Shown here: piece by piece, positions 43,634 to 52,355 of the stretch
Layout: the number at the start of each line of letters is the position of its first letter
Numbering within the stretch: the first letter of the stretch is position 1
NCBI RefSeq assembly: GCF_010730575.1
Contig: NZ_AP022614.1
Span: 5,270,001 to 5,334,000, forward strand
DNA length: 64,000 bases
Direction of reading: 5' to 3'
Source of the DNA: Mycobacterium parmense
GTDB lineage: Bacteria; Actinomycetota; Actinomycetes; Mycobacteriales; Mycobacteriaceae
Notes under the pieces: model-generated
Database searches by the model: none
Told to the model about the DNA's origin: nothing
Seen by the model: the letters and a program-made list of their open reading frames with translations, nothing else
Program-made: the position numbers and the translations under genes

Positions 43634-44944
43634 ATGACTGGTCCCGGACGCATCAACCCCTCACGCACGCCCCCCTACAGGTGGGCCGCGGCGGCGGTGG
43701 TGGTCGTGTGCGCGTTGATCGCGTTCCTGGTGTATGGGCAGTTTCGGGGTGATTTCACGCCGAAGACGAAGTTGACGATGGTGGCGTCGCGGGCCGGGTT
43801 GGTGATGGATCCGGGGTCGAAGGTGACTTATAACGGGGTGGAGATCGGCCGGGTGGCCTCGATTTCGGAGGTCGTGCGTGATGGTATGCCGGGGGCGAAG
43901 TTCACGTTGGATGTCTATCCGCGGTATTTGTCGTTGATTCCGGCGAATGTGACCGCCGATATCAAGGCCACGACGGTGTTCGGTGGGAAGTATGTGTCGT
44001 TGACGACGCCGAAGAATCCGTCGCCGCAGCGGATTTCGCCGCAGACGGTGATTGATGCGCGGTCGGTGACCACCGAGATCAATACGTTGTTTGAGACGGT
44101 GACCTCGATTGCGCAGAAGGTGGATCCGGTCAAGCTGAATTTGACGTTGAGCGCGGCGGCGCAGTCGTTGGCGGGGTTGGGTGAGAAGTTGGGGCAGTCG
44201 GTGGTCAACGCCAACGCGGTCCTCGATGATGTCAATCCGCAGATGCCGCAGGCGCGTCGGGATATTGCGGCGTTGGCGGCGTTGGGGGACACCTATGCGA
44301 AGGCCTCGCCGGATCTGTTCGATTTTTTGAATAATGCGGTGGTCACGGCGCGTTCGATCAATGCCAATCAGAAGGATTTGGATCAGGCGTTGTTGGCGGC
44401 GGCCGGGTTCGGTAATACCGGTGCCGACATCTTCAACCGGGGCGGGCCGTATCTGGCGCGCGGGGCCACCGACCTGGTGCCCTCGGCCCAGCTGTTGGAC
44501 ACCTACAGCCCGGCCATCTACTGCACCCTGAAGAATTATCACGACATCGCGCCGATCACCGGCGCATCCGAAGGCGGATTCAACGGCTACTCGCTGAACA
44601 TGGATACCGAGGCGCTGTCGGGTCTGGGGTTGGTGGCCAACCCGCTGTCGCTGGCGACGGTCGCGTTGCTGACGATGGGCCTCGGTGGTGCCGCGGGCCT
44701 GGTGGGCGGGGCGCCCAACCCCTACATCTATCCGGAGAACCTGCCCCGGGTGAACGCCCGCGGCGGGCCCGGCGGCGCCCCGGGCTGCTGGCAGAAGATC
44801 ACCCATGACCTGTGGCCGGCGCCGGAGTTGGTGATGGACACCGGCAACAGCCTCGCGCCGTACAACCACCTCGACACCGGCTCGCCGTACGCGATCGAGT
44901 ACGTCTGGGGCCGCCAAGTCGGCGACAACACCATCAACCCCTAG
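43634..44944 (+). CDS. Mce-family (MlaD-domain) lipid-transport protein, orphan
   Basis: A 436-aa protein with an N-terminal membrane anchor (AAAAVVVVCALIAFLVYGQF). The MlaD domain reads TKLTMVASRAGLVMDPGSKV, TYNGVEIGRVASI, and a long helical region and Gly-rich C-terminus follow. It looks like an MceA-type subunit, part of six-subunit cell-wall lipid importers. Here it stands alone, without YrbE or the other Mce genes. Codon use changes at about 44420: the first part favours TTG and other G-ending codons, the last part CTG and C-ending ones. This suggests a mosaic gene. Confidence 0.88.
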   Translation: MTGPGRINPSRTPPYRWAAAAVVVVCALIAFLVYGQFRGDFTPKTKLTMVASRAGLVMDPGSKVTYNGVEIGRVASISEVVRDGMPGAKFTLDVYPRYLSLIPANVTADIKATTVFGGKYVSLTTPKNPSPQRISPQTVIDARSVTTEINTLFETVTSIAQKVDPVKLNLTLSAAAQSLAGLGEKLGQSVVNANAVLDDVNPQMPQARRDIAALAALGDTYAKASPDLFDFLNNAVVTARSINANQKDLDQALLAAAGFGNTGADIFNRGGPYLARGATDLVPSAQLLDTYSPAIYCTLKNYHDIAPITGASEGGFNGYSLNMDTEALSGLGLVANPLSLATVALLTMGLGGAAGLVGGAPNPYIYPENLPRVNARGGPGGAPGCWQKITHDLWPAPELVMDTGNSLAPYNHLDTGSPYAIEYVWGRQVGDNTINP

Positions 44945-44993
44945 GCCTGCGACGTCTGCACGATTGGCCGGCGCCCCTTCGGACGGGCGCGGG

Positions 44994-45218
44994 TCAGGGC
45001 AGCGGTTGTGCGCTGTGAGGGGCTCCGGCGACCATGCGGGTAAGGCCGTCGCCGATCCCCCGGCCGATCTCCTGCTTCGAAGTCGTGCTGCCCACGAGGG
45101 CTGACCCGGGGCACTTGCAGCCCAAGCCGCTGAACGCGCTCGGATCGGCACCGGCCGTGGCGCTGCCCACGATGAGGAAATTGAGCGCAATCGCAATACC
45201 AATGACCATTCTCGTCAT
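44994..45218 (-). CDS. Small secreted protein
   Basis: A 74-aa protein, MTRMVIGIAIALNFLIVGSA, TAGADPSAF, with a clear signal peptide and probable cleavage after TAGA. The mature part has a Cys-Lys-Cys motif (GLGCKCPGSALVGST) and ends GAPHSAQPLP. An ATG 28 codons upstream gives a longer frame, but GGAGGGG before 45218 and the signal peptide support the shorter form. No family recognised. Confidence 0.6.
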   Translation of the reverse strand: MTRMVIGIAIALNFLIVGSATAGADPSAFSGLGCKCPGSALVGSTTSKQEIGRGIGDGLTRMVAGAPHSAQPLP

Positions 45219-45407
45219 CGCCGGCCGGTCCCCTCCGGTTCTTGTGCTTTGGCCACGCCTGGGCGCACCGGATGCCGGGTCGCCGGGCTCTTCGTCGGTC
45301 ATATGCCGACGCTAACAGCGGTGTGCGGGAGGCTGCCAGTAAGCGAAGGCTCGCCGAACATGAAGCTTTGCAACCGAAAAGGCGCACTTCGGGTGCGAAG
45401 GCGCCCG

Positions 45408-45782
45408 TCAGTCGGCTTCGAGTCGGGAGCGGATGGCGGCCAACCGCTGCCTGAGGTCTTGTTCGTCGATGACCCCGCGCGCCAACAGCGAATGCGCCAG
45501 CGCGACAAGCTGGTTCTCCGGGTAGGGCAGCTCGGCGTAACGGGTGGCCGTCAGTTCGTCTTCTTCGTCGCGCCGCTCTTTGAAGGTGAAGTGCAGCTTC
45601 TCGTCGGTGCCGCAGCTTCGGTCCAGCACGTCACACATCCCGTCGAGGCTGGTTTTCCACGGCGGCACGGGGTTGTTCACCCCGTGTTTCGCGGCCACGA
45701 GCGGCCAGGTTTGGCGGCGCCGGACGATCTCGTCGAGGACGGGGAAGCCTTCGGTGCTCACCCGCGCGGCGTCGCCACTCAT
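45408..45782 (-). CDS. Nitrile hydratase accessory protein
   Basis: A 124-aa protein beginning MSGDAARVSTEGFPVLDEIV with VNNPVPPWKTSLDGMCDVLD. It resembles the activator/accessory subunits encoded downstream of nitrile hydratase alpha genes, which help insert the metal. Its start overlaps the alpha-subunit stop (ATGA). Confidence 0.75.
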   Translation of the reverse strand: MSGDAARVSTEGFPVLDEIVRRRQTWPLVAAKHGVNNPVPPWKTSLDGMCDVLDRSCGTDEKLHFTFKERRDEEDELTATRYAELPYPENQLVALAHSLLARGVIDEQDLRQRLAAIRSRLEAD

Positions 45783-46489
45783 GCGTCGACCGGGCGGATG
45801 GCCCGACGAACCAGCGGGGTCACGTTGGCGGTGACACCGGGCTTGGGCAGGGCAACGCCGATCAGGCAGTCGCGCGTGATGATTTCGCTCAGCTGCGCTT
45901 CCGTCCAGCCCTCGGTGCCGTCCGGGCGCATCGGCATGACCATGAAGCGGCGCTTCTGGTTGGAGTCCTCCACCCGCACCTCGACGTCCGCTGAGAGCTC
46001 CAGGCCGAACTCGGACAAGACCTGCCGGGGCCAGCGCACGAGCCGGCGGCGGTAATTGGGGGTGCGGTACCACTCGGGTGAGTTGCCCAGGATCGGACGC
46101 GGATAGCAGGAGCACAGTGCGCAGACGATCACGTTGTGCACCGTCGGGGTGTCCTCGAGAATCTTGAACGCGGTGAAATCGCTGGGCGTGCCGAATCCGG
46201 TCGGCTCTTGCCAGTCGACGCCGACTTCCTTGCTCGCGGCCATCGGATCGGTCAGTGCGAGCTTCTTGAACTCCGGGTCCAGCCACGCCTTCGCCACCAA
46301 CCTGGCGCCCGGGGCGGGTCCGATGTGCTCGGCGTACTCGGTGAAAACCCGGTGTTCCTCGGCGGTGAACAAGCCCTTCTCGATGCACAATTCGCGCAGC
46401 GCGATCTCGAGCACCTCGAAGTCGGTGATCTCGTCGACCATCGGCGTCACGGTGCGCGCGTGGTCGTGGTCGTGGTCATGATCGGACAT
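45779..46489 (-). CDS. Nitrile hydratase alpha-like (metal-binding) subunit
   Basis: A 236-aa catalytic subunit with the claw motif VCALCSCYP (Cys123, Cys126, Cys128). The CYP ending resembles cobalt-type nitrile hydratases and thiocyanate hydrolases, where the usual text is VCTLCSCY; here Thr is replaced by Ala. The N-terminus HDHDHDHAR is His-rich and could bind metal. The enzyme would hydrate a nitrile or related compound to an amide. It lies between the beta and accessory genes in one operon. Confidence 0.85.
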   Translation of the reverse strand: MSDHDHDHDHARTVTPMVDEITDFEVLEIALRELCIEKGLFTAEEHRVFTEYAEHIGPAPGARLVAKAWLDPEFKKLALTDPMAASKEVGVDWQEPTGFGTPSDFTAFKILEDTPTVHNVIVCALCSCYPRPILGNSPEWYRTPNYRRRLVRWPRQVLSEFGLELSADVEVRVEDSNQKRRFMVMPMRPDGTEGWTEAQLSEIITRDCLIGVALPKPGVTANVTPLVRRAIRPVDA

Positions 46490-46532
46490 GGCTGGGTGTC
46501 TTCCTCTCGGACGGGCGCTCGAGCGTTGGGTG

Positions 46533-47372
46533 TCAGCCGACCGATTCGAGCCAGCGTTCGGGAATCTCGGTCTGCAGGGTGTCGTTCTTTGGGCCGGTGT
46601 AGTTGTCCCAGAGCTGCGACTGGTTGAACCGCACGATGTAGAACCACTCCGGCTTGGCGTCCTCGCGATCCCACGTCTCGTCCTCGGCGGCCGGGCTCTC
46701 GTAGCTGACCTCGGCGATCACCCCTTCGGCGCCCCGGCAGTATTCCGGGGTGCGGGTGTAGAACATCGCGGGTAGCTCACGGACCCTGACCCGGTCGCCG
46801 ACCTGGAATTTCGCCGTCCCGGCTTGCCCGGCATAACACTGCGGATCTCCGATCCCGACGGCCTCGAGGTGGCGCCGGTTGCGGTTGACCGCCGAACCCT
46901 CACCCTTCGACTTCGGCTCAGCCTCGGGTTTCCGTCCGTCGAGGCCTCCGGCATAGCGCGCCTGAACCTCCATCAGCCGGTCGGTCAACTCACCCCAGGT
47001 GATGTGTTTTTTCTCGATGAGCAGGCGGCCGACCGACCACAGCCAGCGGGTGTAGTAGGGCAGGCCCAGGTAGATGGAGCGCCCGACGTCGACGTTGCCC
47101 AGCCGGCGGCGCTCTTCGGACACCCAGATGCCGCGCCACCCCAGCACTTCGCAGAGCACGTAGGTCATCAGCTCCCACTGCTCTTCTTCCTTGTTCCAAT
47201 ATTCTTGCGGCACATTGAGTTCGCCGCCCACATCGTGGGGCGTCTTCATGTACGCCACGAACTGGTCGTGGGTCACCTCGTCGGGGGCCGGCCACTCCGG
47301 AACCTCGGGAAACGTGGTCTTCAACCTAGACACCAGCGCCAACTGCCTGGCGCGCTCCGCGGCAGTGCTCAT
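46533..47372 (-). CDS. Nitrile hydratase beta-like subunit (fused form)
   Basis: A 279-aa protein. The N-terminal helical part (WPAPDEVTHDQFVAYMKTPH, DVGGELNVPQEYWNKEEEQW) is followed by the SH3-like C-terminal domain (KFQVGDRVRVRELPAMFYTR, TPEYCRGAEGVIAEV). Length and fusion resemble subunits of thiocyanate or nucleoside-nitrile hydratases. The ATG at 47372 is chosen because upstream codons carry no similarity. It is the first gene of the three-gene operon. Confidence 0.82.
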   Translation of the reverse strand: MSTAAERARQLALVSRLKTTFPEVPEWPAPDEVTHDQFVAYMKTPHDVGGELNVPQEYWNKEEEQWELMTYVLCEVLGWRGIWVSEERRRLGNVDVGRSIYLGLPYYTRWLWSVGRLLIEKKHITWGELTDRLMEVQARYAGGLDGRKPEAEPKSKGEGSAVNRNRRHLEAVGIGDPQCYAGQAGTAKFQVGDRVRVRELPAMFYTRTPEYCRGAEGVIAEVSYESPAAEDETWDREDAKPEWFYIVRFNQSQLWDNYTGPKNDTLQTEIPERWLESVG

Positions 47373-47680
47373 CGGACCCCCTCGGACGGCAAGGATGGAA
47401 ACGCAACGTAACACTGGGGGAACTCTGGAACGGCGAAAATCAATAAGACATCAGACGAATTGTTGGGTGAAAGCGGTAGAGATCTTCGGTAATCGACGGT
47501 ACGGCGTGGTGATCGCGCAATTGGTCGAATTCATCGGGAAGGCCTCGAAATCATCGAAGGCCCGAGTATGTCCCGTCCCCGGTTGAGCCGGCGACGCGCA
47601 CGGCGGTGACGAACCCGCGGTCGAGCGACACCCGCCCGGATGTCCTCCGCCCCAGCCACCGTGGACGCGAGAATGACCGG

Positions 47681-48415
47681 GTGAAGCTTGCGCGGGTCGT
47701 GGGGGTGGCGGTCGTGGTAGGGCTGATCGCGGCGCTGACAGCGGCCGGTCAAGCCCGGCGGCCTTCGACGGTCGCCATGGCGGTGCGGCTCGTCGACACC
47801 AGCGTCCCGCCGGTGAGCGATGCCGCGCGGGCGGCCGGATTCGTCGACGTCCGAACCGCCGTCCCCGACGCGGTGATCGACCTGCGTTACGCGACGACGG
47901 ACAACTTCACCGGCACACAGTTGTACCCCTCCGACGCGCGCTGCCTCGTGCACCAGTCGATGGCGCCGGGACTCGCGGCGGCCGCGGGCGCGCTGCGACC
48001 CCGGGGACACTTGCTGGTGTTCTGGGATTGCTACCGCCCGCATGACGTTCAGGTCAGGATGTTCAACGTGGTGCCTAACCCGGCCTGGGTCGCGCGGCCC
48101 GGCCAGTTCGCCCACAGCCACGAGTCGGGCCGTTCGGTGGACGTGACATTCACCGACCCGCAGCAGCCGTGCCCGCCCGAGCGGCACGCTGACGGGCTCT
48201 GCCTGGCCGACATGGGCACCGACTTCGATGACTTCACCCCGCGGGCAACCGCTTTCGCGACCCAGGGCGTCAGCGCCGGTGCGCAGGCGAACCGCGCGGA
48301 ACTGCGGACCGCGATGAACTACGGCGGGCTGAAGGTGTATTCCGGCGAGTGGTGGCATTTCGACGGGCCGGGGGCGGGTGCCGACCGTCCGATCCTCGAC
48401 GTTCCGGTGGATTAG
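47681..48415 (+). CDS. D-alanyl-D-alanine dipeptidase (VanX/DdpX-like, M15 family)
   Basis: A 244-aa zinc peptidase with an N-terminal signal or anchor (VVGVAVVVGLIAALTAAGQA). The zinc site has HSHESGRSVD (His147, Asp154) and GEWWHFD (Glu223, His226), matching SxHxxGxAxD and ExxWH of VanX. It would cleave D-Ala-D-Ala in the cell envelope, recycling wall precursors. The GTG at 47681 gives the signal peptide at the extreme N-terminus; an upstream in-frame ATG at 47606 is less convincing. Confidence 0.85.
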   Translation: MKLARVVGVAVVVGLIAALTAAGQARRPSTVAMAVRLVDTSVPPVSDAARAAGFVDVRTAVPDAVIDLRYATTDNFTGTQLYPSDARCLVHQSMAPGLAAAAGALRPRGHLLVFWDCYRPHDVQVRMFNVVPNPAWVARPGQFAHSHESGRSVDVTFTDPQQPCPPERHADGLCLADMGTDFDDFTPRATAFATQGVSAGAQANRAELRTAMNYGGLKVYSGEWWHFDGPGAGADRPILDVPVD

Positions 48416-48474
48416 GCGTCTCACATGACGAGATAATTGTTTCACAATACGAATGAGCCGGTAGGCTTCGCGTC

Positions 48475-49287
48475 ATGGACGACCAACGCCCGGCCAAATA
48501 CACCCATGGCCATCACGAGTCGGTGCTGCGCAGCCATCAGCGACGGACAGCCGAGGATTCCGCGGCCTATCTGCTGCCCCACCTGCGCGCCGGCTGGTCG
48601 ATGCTCGACGTCGGTTGCGGCCCCGGGACCATCACCGGTGACCTCGCCGCGCGGGTGGCACCGGGAGCCGTCACGGCCGTCGACATGTCCGCCGATGTCC
48701 TCGATGTCGCGCGCGCGGAGGTTGGGCGGCGCAACCTGTCCAACGTCTCGTTCTCGATCGCCGACGTGCACCGGCTCGACTTTCCCGACGACACGTTCGA
48801 CGTCGTCCACGCGCACCAGGTGCTGCAGCACGTCCACGACCCGGTTCAGGCGCTGCGCGAGATGAGACGGGTTTGCCGGCCGGGCGGCGTGGTGGCGGCG
48901 CGGGACGCGGACTACTCGGGCTTCGTCTGGTTCCCGGAGCTGCCGGCCCTGGCACTCTGGCGGGACCTCTACCAACGGGCCGCGCGCGCCAACCGCGGTG
49001 AACCGGATGCGGGCCGGCGCCTGCTGTCCTGGGCCCGCGCGGCCGGATTCACCGACGTCTCGCCCACTGGCAGCCTCTGGTGCTACGCGACGCCCGAGAC
49101 GCGCGAATGGTGGGGAGGCATGTGGGCCGACCGCATCCTGCACTCCGGTGTGGCGCGCGAGCTGCTGAGCCGGGGCCTGGCGACGCCAGCCCAGCTCGAG
49201 GAGATCTCCGCGGCGTGGCGAACCTGGGCCGAGGCGCCCGACGGATGGCTGGGGATCCCCCACGGCGAGATAATCTGCCGGCCGTAG
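48475..49287 (+). CDS. Class I SAM-dependent methyltransferase
   Basis: A 270-aa methyltransferase. SAM motif I is LDVGCGPGTITGDLA (residues 44-58), motif II is AVDMSADVLDVARAEV, and motif post-II is IADVHRLDFPDDTFDVVHAH. It resembles UbiE-like enzymes. A small inverted repeat (ATTGT-TTC-ACAAT) lies about 30 bases before the start. Substrate unknown. Confidence 0.88.
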   Translation: MDDQRPAKYTHGHHESVLRSHQRRTAEDSAAYLLPHLRAGWSMLDVGCGPGTITGDLAARVAPGAVTAVDMSADVLDVARAEVGRRNLSNVSFSIADVHRLDFPDDTFDVVHAHQVLQHVHDPVQALREMRRVCRPGGVVAARDADYSGFVWFPELPALALWRDLYQRAARANRGEPDAGRRLLSWARAAGFTDVSPTGSLWCYATPETREWWGGMWADRILHSGVARELLSRGLATPAQLEEISAAWRTWAEAPDGWLGIPHGEIICRP

Positions 49288-49396
49288 GTTCTCCGAGGCC
49301 CTCAACACGCGCGCCACACGCCCTTCGCGCGGCCGTCCGCGCAGCTCAGGTGTGTGGTATTGGCATTCTCTTTTTTTGCAAGTACGTTATTCACCG

Positions 49397-50974
49397 ATGG
49401 ATAACGCTGCTCAGACACCGTCGGGCATCCCGCTACAGCCCGTCTACGGCCCGGGGGACAGGACCGCCGAGCCTCCACCTCCCGGGGTATTCCCGTTCAC
49501 CCGGGGCAACTTCGCGTCCGGCTATCGGGGCAAGCTGTGGACCTTCCGCCAGTACTCGGGGTTCGGCACCGCCGAGGAGTCCAACCGCCGTTACCGCTAC
49601 TTGCTGGAGCAGGGCGGCACGGGGCTGTCGGTGGCGCTGGACCTGCCCACGCAGTGCGGGTATGACTCCGACGATCCCGAGTTCGGCGAGGAGGTCGGCC
49701 GGGTCGGCGTCGCGGTGGACACCCTCGCCGACTTCGAGATCCTGTTCGACGGCATCCCGCTGGACAAGCTCAGCACCAGCATGACGATCAACGGCACGGC
49801 GGCGATCCTGCTCGCGTTCTACGTGGCGGCCGCCGAGAAGAAGGGCGTTGCGCGGGCGAAGCTGACCGGCACCATCCAGAACGACATTCTCAAGGAGTAC
49901 GCCTCGCGCGGCACCTGGATCTGGCCGCCGGAACCGTCGCTGCGGCTGATCGCCGACACCATCGAGTTCTGCGCCGCCGAAGTGCCCAGGTTCAACGCCA
50001 TCTCGGTGGCGGGGGCGCATTTCCGCGACGCCGGGGCCAACGCGGTCCAGGAGATGGCGTTCACCCTTGCCGACGGGGTGACGTACTGCGACACCGTGGT
50101 GGAACGCGGGCGGATGACCATCGATCAGTTCGCGCCGCAGATCTCGTTTTTCTTCTACACCCACGGCGATTTCTTCGAGGAGATCGCGAAGTATCGCGCC
50201 GGGCGCCGGCGGTGGGCGACGATCGTGCGGGAGCGCTACGGCGCGACCAAGGACAAGGCGGCGATGTTCCGGTTCGGCTGCGTCTGCGGCGGCGCGTCGC
50301 TGTACGGGCCGCAGGCCCACAACAACATCGTCCGGGTGGCCTACGAGGCGATGGCCGCGGTCCTGGGCGGCGTCCAGTCGATGTTCACCGCGGCCTGGGA
50401 CGAGCCGTTCGCGCTGCCCACAGAGGAAACCACGACGCTGGCGCTGCGCACGCAGCAGATCCTGGCGCACGAAACCGGCGTGGCCAGCGTCGCCGACCCG
50501 CTCGGTGGCTCGTACTTCGTCGAGGCGCTCACCGACGCCACCGAGGCGCGCATCGTCGAGATCATGGAGGACCTGGAGCGCCACGGCGGCATGGTCAGCA
50601 CGATCGAGGACGGGTACCTTCAGGGCCTGATCGCCGATGAGGCTTTCCGGATGCACCAGGACATCGAGGCCGGCGCGCGCCCCGTCGTCGGGGTGAACCG
50701 GTTCGTCTCCGAGGAGCCGGAGCCCGATGTCGTCACCTATGAGCTGGACGCCGAGGGGCGCGACCTGCAGCTCAAGCGGCTCTCCAAGGTGAAAGCCGAA
50801 AGGGATTCGGCCGCAGTTCAGTCCACTCTTGCGGCGCTCTCACGGGCCGCAGAAGGAACCGACAATCTGATGCACAACTTGATTGACTGCGCCAACGCGT
50901 ATTGCACGGTGGGGGAGATGGTTTCCGCCCTCAAAGCCGTGTGGGGCGAGTTCCAGCAACCGGTGGTGTTCTAG
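49397..50974 (+). CDS. B12-dependent acyl-CoA mutase, large (catalytic) subunit
   Basis: A 525-aa methylmalonyl-CoA mutase-family TIM-barrel subunit without its own B12 domain. WTFRQYSGFGTAEESNRRYR and LDLPTQCGYDSD, STSMTINGTAAILLAFYVAA, and CVCGGASLYGPQAHNNIVRV are family motifs. The position of the mutase substrate Tyr is Tyr53 here. The GYHIREAG motif is changed to GAHFRDAG (Ala207, Arg210), so the Arg that usually contacts a carboxylate is kept but the Tyr is lost. This suggests a relative of methylmalonyl- or ethylmalonyl-type mutases with altered specificity. It is followed by its B12 subunit. Confidence 0.88.
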   Translation: MDNAAQTPSGIPLQPVYGPGDRTAEPPPPGVFPFTRGNFASGYRGKLWTFRQYSGFGTAEESNRRYRYLLEQGGTGLSVALDLPTQCGYDSDDPEFGEEVGRVGVAVDTLADFEILFDGIPLDKLSTSMTINGTAAILLAFYVAAAEKKGVARAKLTGTIQNDILKEYASRGTWIWPPEPSLRLIADTIEFCAAEVPRFNAISVAGAHFRDAGANAVQEMAFTLADGVTYCDTVVERGRMTIDQFAPQISFFFYTHGDFFEEIAKYRAGRRRWATIVRERYGATKDKAAMFRFGCVCGGASLYGPQAHNNIVRVAYEAMAAVLGGVQSMFTAAWDEPFALPTEETTTLALRTQQILAHETGVASVADPLGGSYFVEALTDATEARIVEIMEDLERHGGMVSTIEDGYLQGLIADEAFRMHQDIEAGARPVVGVNRFVSEEPEPDVVTYELDAEGRDLQLKRLSKVKAERDSAAVQSTLAALSRAAEGTDNLMHNLIDCANAYCTVGEMVSALKAVWGEFQQPVVF

Positions 50975-51414
50975 TGGCCGTTCGAATCCTCGTCGCCAAG
51001 CCCGGGCTCGACGGACACGACCGCGGCGCCAAGATCGTGGCGCGAACCTTGCGCGATGCCGGCTTCGAGGTGATCTACACCGGAATCCGGCAGCGCATCG
51101 AGGACATCGCGTCGATCGCCGTGCAGGAAGACGTCGCCGTCGTGGGCCTGAGCATCCTGTCGGGCGCGCACCTGGCCCTGACCGCGCGCACCATCGAGGC
51201 GCTGCGCGCCGCCGATGCCGAGGACATCGCCGTCGTCGTGGGCGGAACCATCCCGCATGCGGACGTACCGAAACTGTTGTCCGCCGGGGCCGCCGCGGTT
51301 TTCCCCACCGGGACATCGCTCGAGGTGCTCGTGCGCGACATCCGCGCGTTGACCGGCACCACGGATCCGGAACCGAACCAACCTGCCTCGGAGGAACGAT
51401 GCGCGTCGGAGTGA
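50974..51414 (+). CDS. B12-binding subunit of the acyl-CoA mutase
   Basis: A 146-aa cobalamin-binding domain. LVAKPGLDGHDRGAKIVART has the DxHxxG motif with lower-ligand His15, VGLSILSGAHLAL the SxL motif and VVVGGTIPHADV the GG motif. It starts at GTG overlapping the mutase stop by one base, so the two subunits are made together and form the active heteromer. Confidence 0.92.
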   Translation: MAVRILVAKPGLDGHDRGAKIVARTLRDAGFEVIYTGIRQRIEDIASIAVQEDVAVVGLSILSGAHLALTARTIEALRAADAEDIAVVVGGTIPHADVPKLLSAGAAAVFPTGTSLEVLVRDIRALTGTTDPEPNQPASEERCASE

Positions 51415-52355
51415 TGATCGGTGCCGAGCGGGGCGACATGGCCCGCAAGGTGGCCAAGCTTGTCTCCGACATCGAGTGGGCCGAGTCCGCGGGCCTGGAC
51501 ACGGCGTGGATGCCGCAGGTCCCCGACGACTTCGACTGCCTGACCATGGTGTCGCTGATGGCCGCGCACAGCTCGCGCATCGAGTTGGGTACGGCGGTGG
51601 TGCCCCTGCAGGCGCAGCACCCCATCGCCCTTGCCCGCCAGGCGCTTTCGGCGCATGCGGTCGCCGGTGGGCGGCTGGCGCTGGGCGTCGGGCCGTCCCA
51701 CCACTGGATCATCCGGGACATGCTCGGCCTGCCGTATGACAAACCGGCCGCCTACACCCGCGACTACCTGCGGGTGCTCAACGCGGCCGTTGCCGGGCCG
51801 GGAGCGGTCGACGTCGAGAACGATTCGTTCACCGTGCACAACCCGATGGCGATCGGGGCCGACACGCCGATGCCGGTGCTGGTGGCCGCGCTGGGACCCG
51901 TGATGCTGCAGCTCGCAGGGGAACTGGCCGACGGAACGGTGTTGTGGATGGCCGACGAGCGCGCGATCGGCGATCACATCGCGCCCAAGATCACCAAGGC
52001 CGCCGCGGACGCCGGGCGCACCGCGCCGCGCATCGTCGCGGGCATTCCGGTATGCCTCTGTGGGCCGTCGGAAGTCGGCGAGGCCAGGGAACGGGCCAAC
52101 CGCATCCTCGGCGAGGCCGAGGTGTCGCCGAACTACCAGCGGCTGCTCGACCGGGGCGACGCGCGCGATGTCGGTGACCTGTGCGCGGCCGGCGACGCCG
52201 AACAGATCCTGACCCGGATGCGCCGCTTCGCCGATGCCGGCGTGACCGACCTGTCGGTGCGGCTGCTGCCGATCGGCGCTGACCGCGACGAGCTCGTCGC
52301 GTCCAAACGGCGCACGCGCGAGATGATCGCTGCGCTGGCAACGGAGTTGCGTTGA
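51399..52355 (+). CDS. LLM-class F420-dependent oxidoreductase
   Basis: A 318-aa luciferase-like TIM-barrel protein. MRVGVMIGAERGDMARKVAK, GLDTAWMPQVPDDFDCLTMV, GTAVVPLQAQHPIALARQAL and GRLALGVGPSHH are characteristic. In mycobacteria such proteins usually use F420. It overlaps the B12 subunit by 16 bases and the next gene by 4, so it belongs to the same operon. Confidence 0.88.
   Translation: MRVGVMIGAERGDMARKVAKLVSDIEWAESAGLDTAWMPQVPDDFDCLTMVSLMAAHSSRIELGTAVVPLQAQHPIALARQALSAHAVAGGRLALGVGPSHHWIIRDMLGLPYDKPAAYTRDYLRVLNAAVAGPGAVDVENDSFTVHNPMAIGADTPMPVLVAALGPVMLQLAGELADGTVLWMADERAIGDHIAPKITKAAADAGRTAPRIVAGIPVCLCGPSEVGEARERANRILGEAEVSPNYQRLLDRGDARDVGDLCAAGDAEQILTRMRRFADAGVTDLSVRLLPIGADRDELVASKRRTREMIAALATELR

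Noticed and set aside
43661..45202. A 513-residue minus-strand open frame opposite the mce gene
   Set aside because: It is Arg/His-rich with no known domain, and it mirrors a well-supported gene with a membrane anchor and MlaD domain. It is a shadow of biased codon use.
49433..50656. Long minus-strand frame opposite the mutase gene
   Set aside because: Shadow of the mutase; no recognisable domain or start signal.
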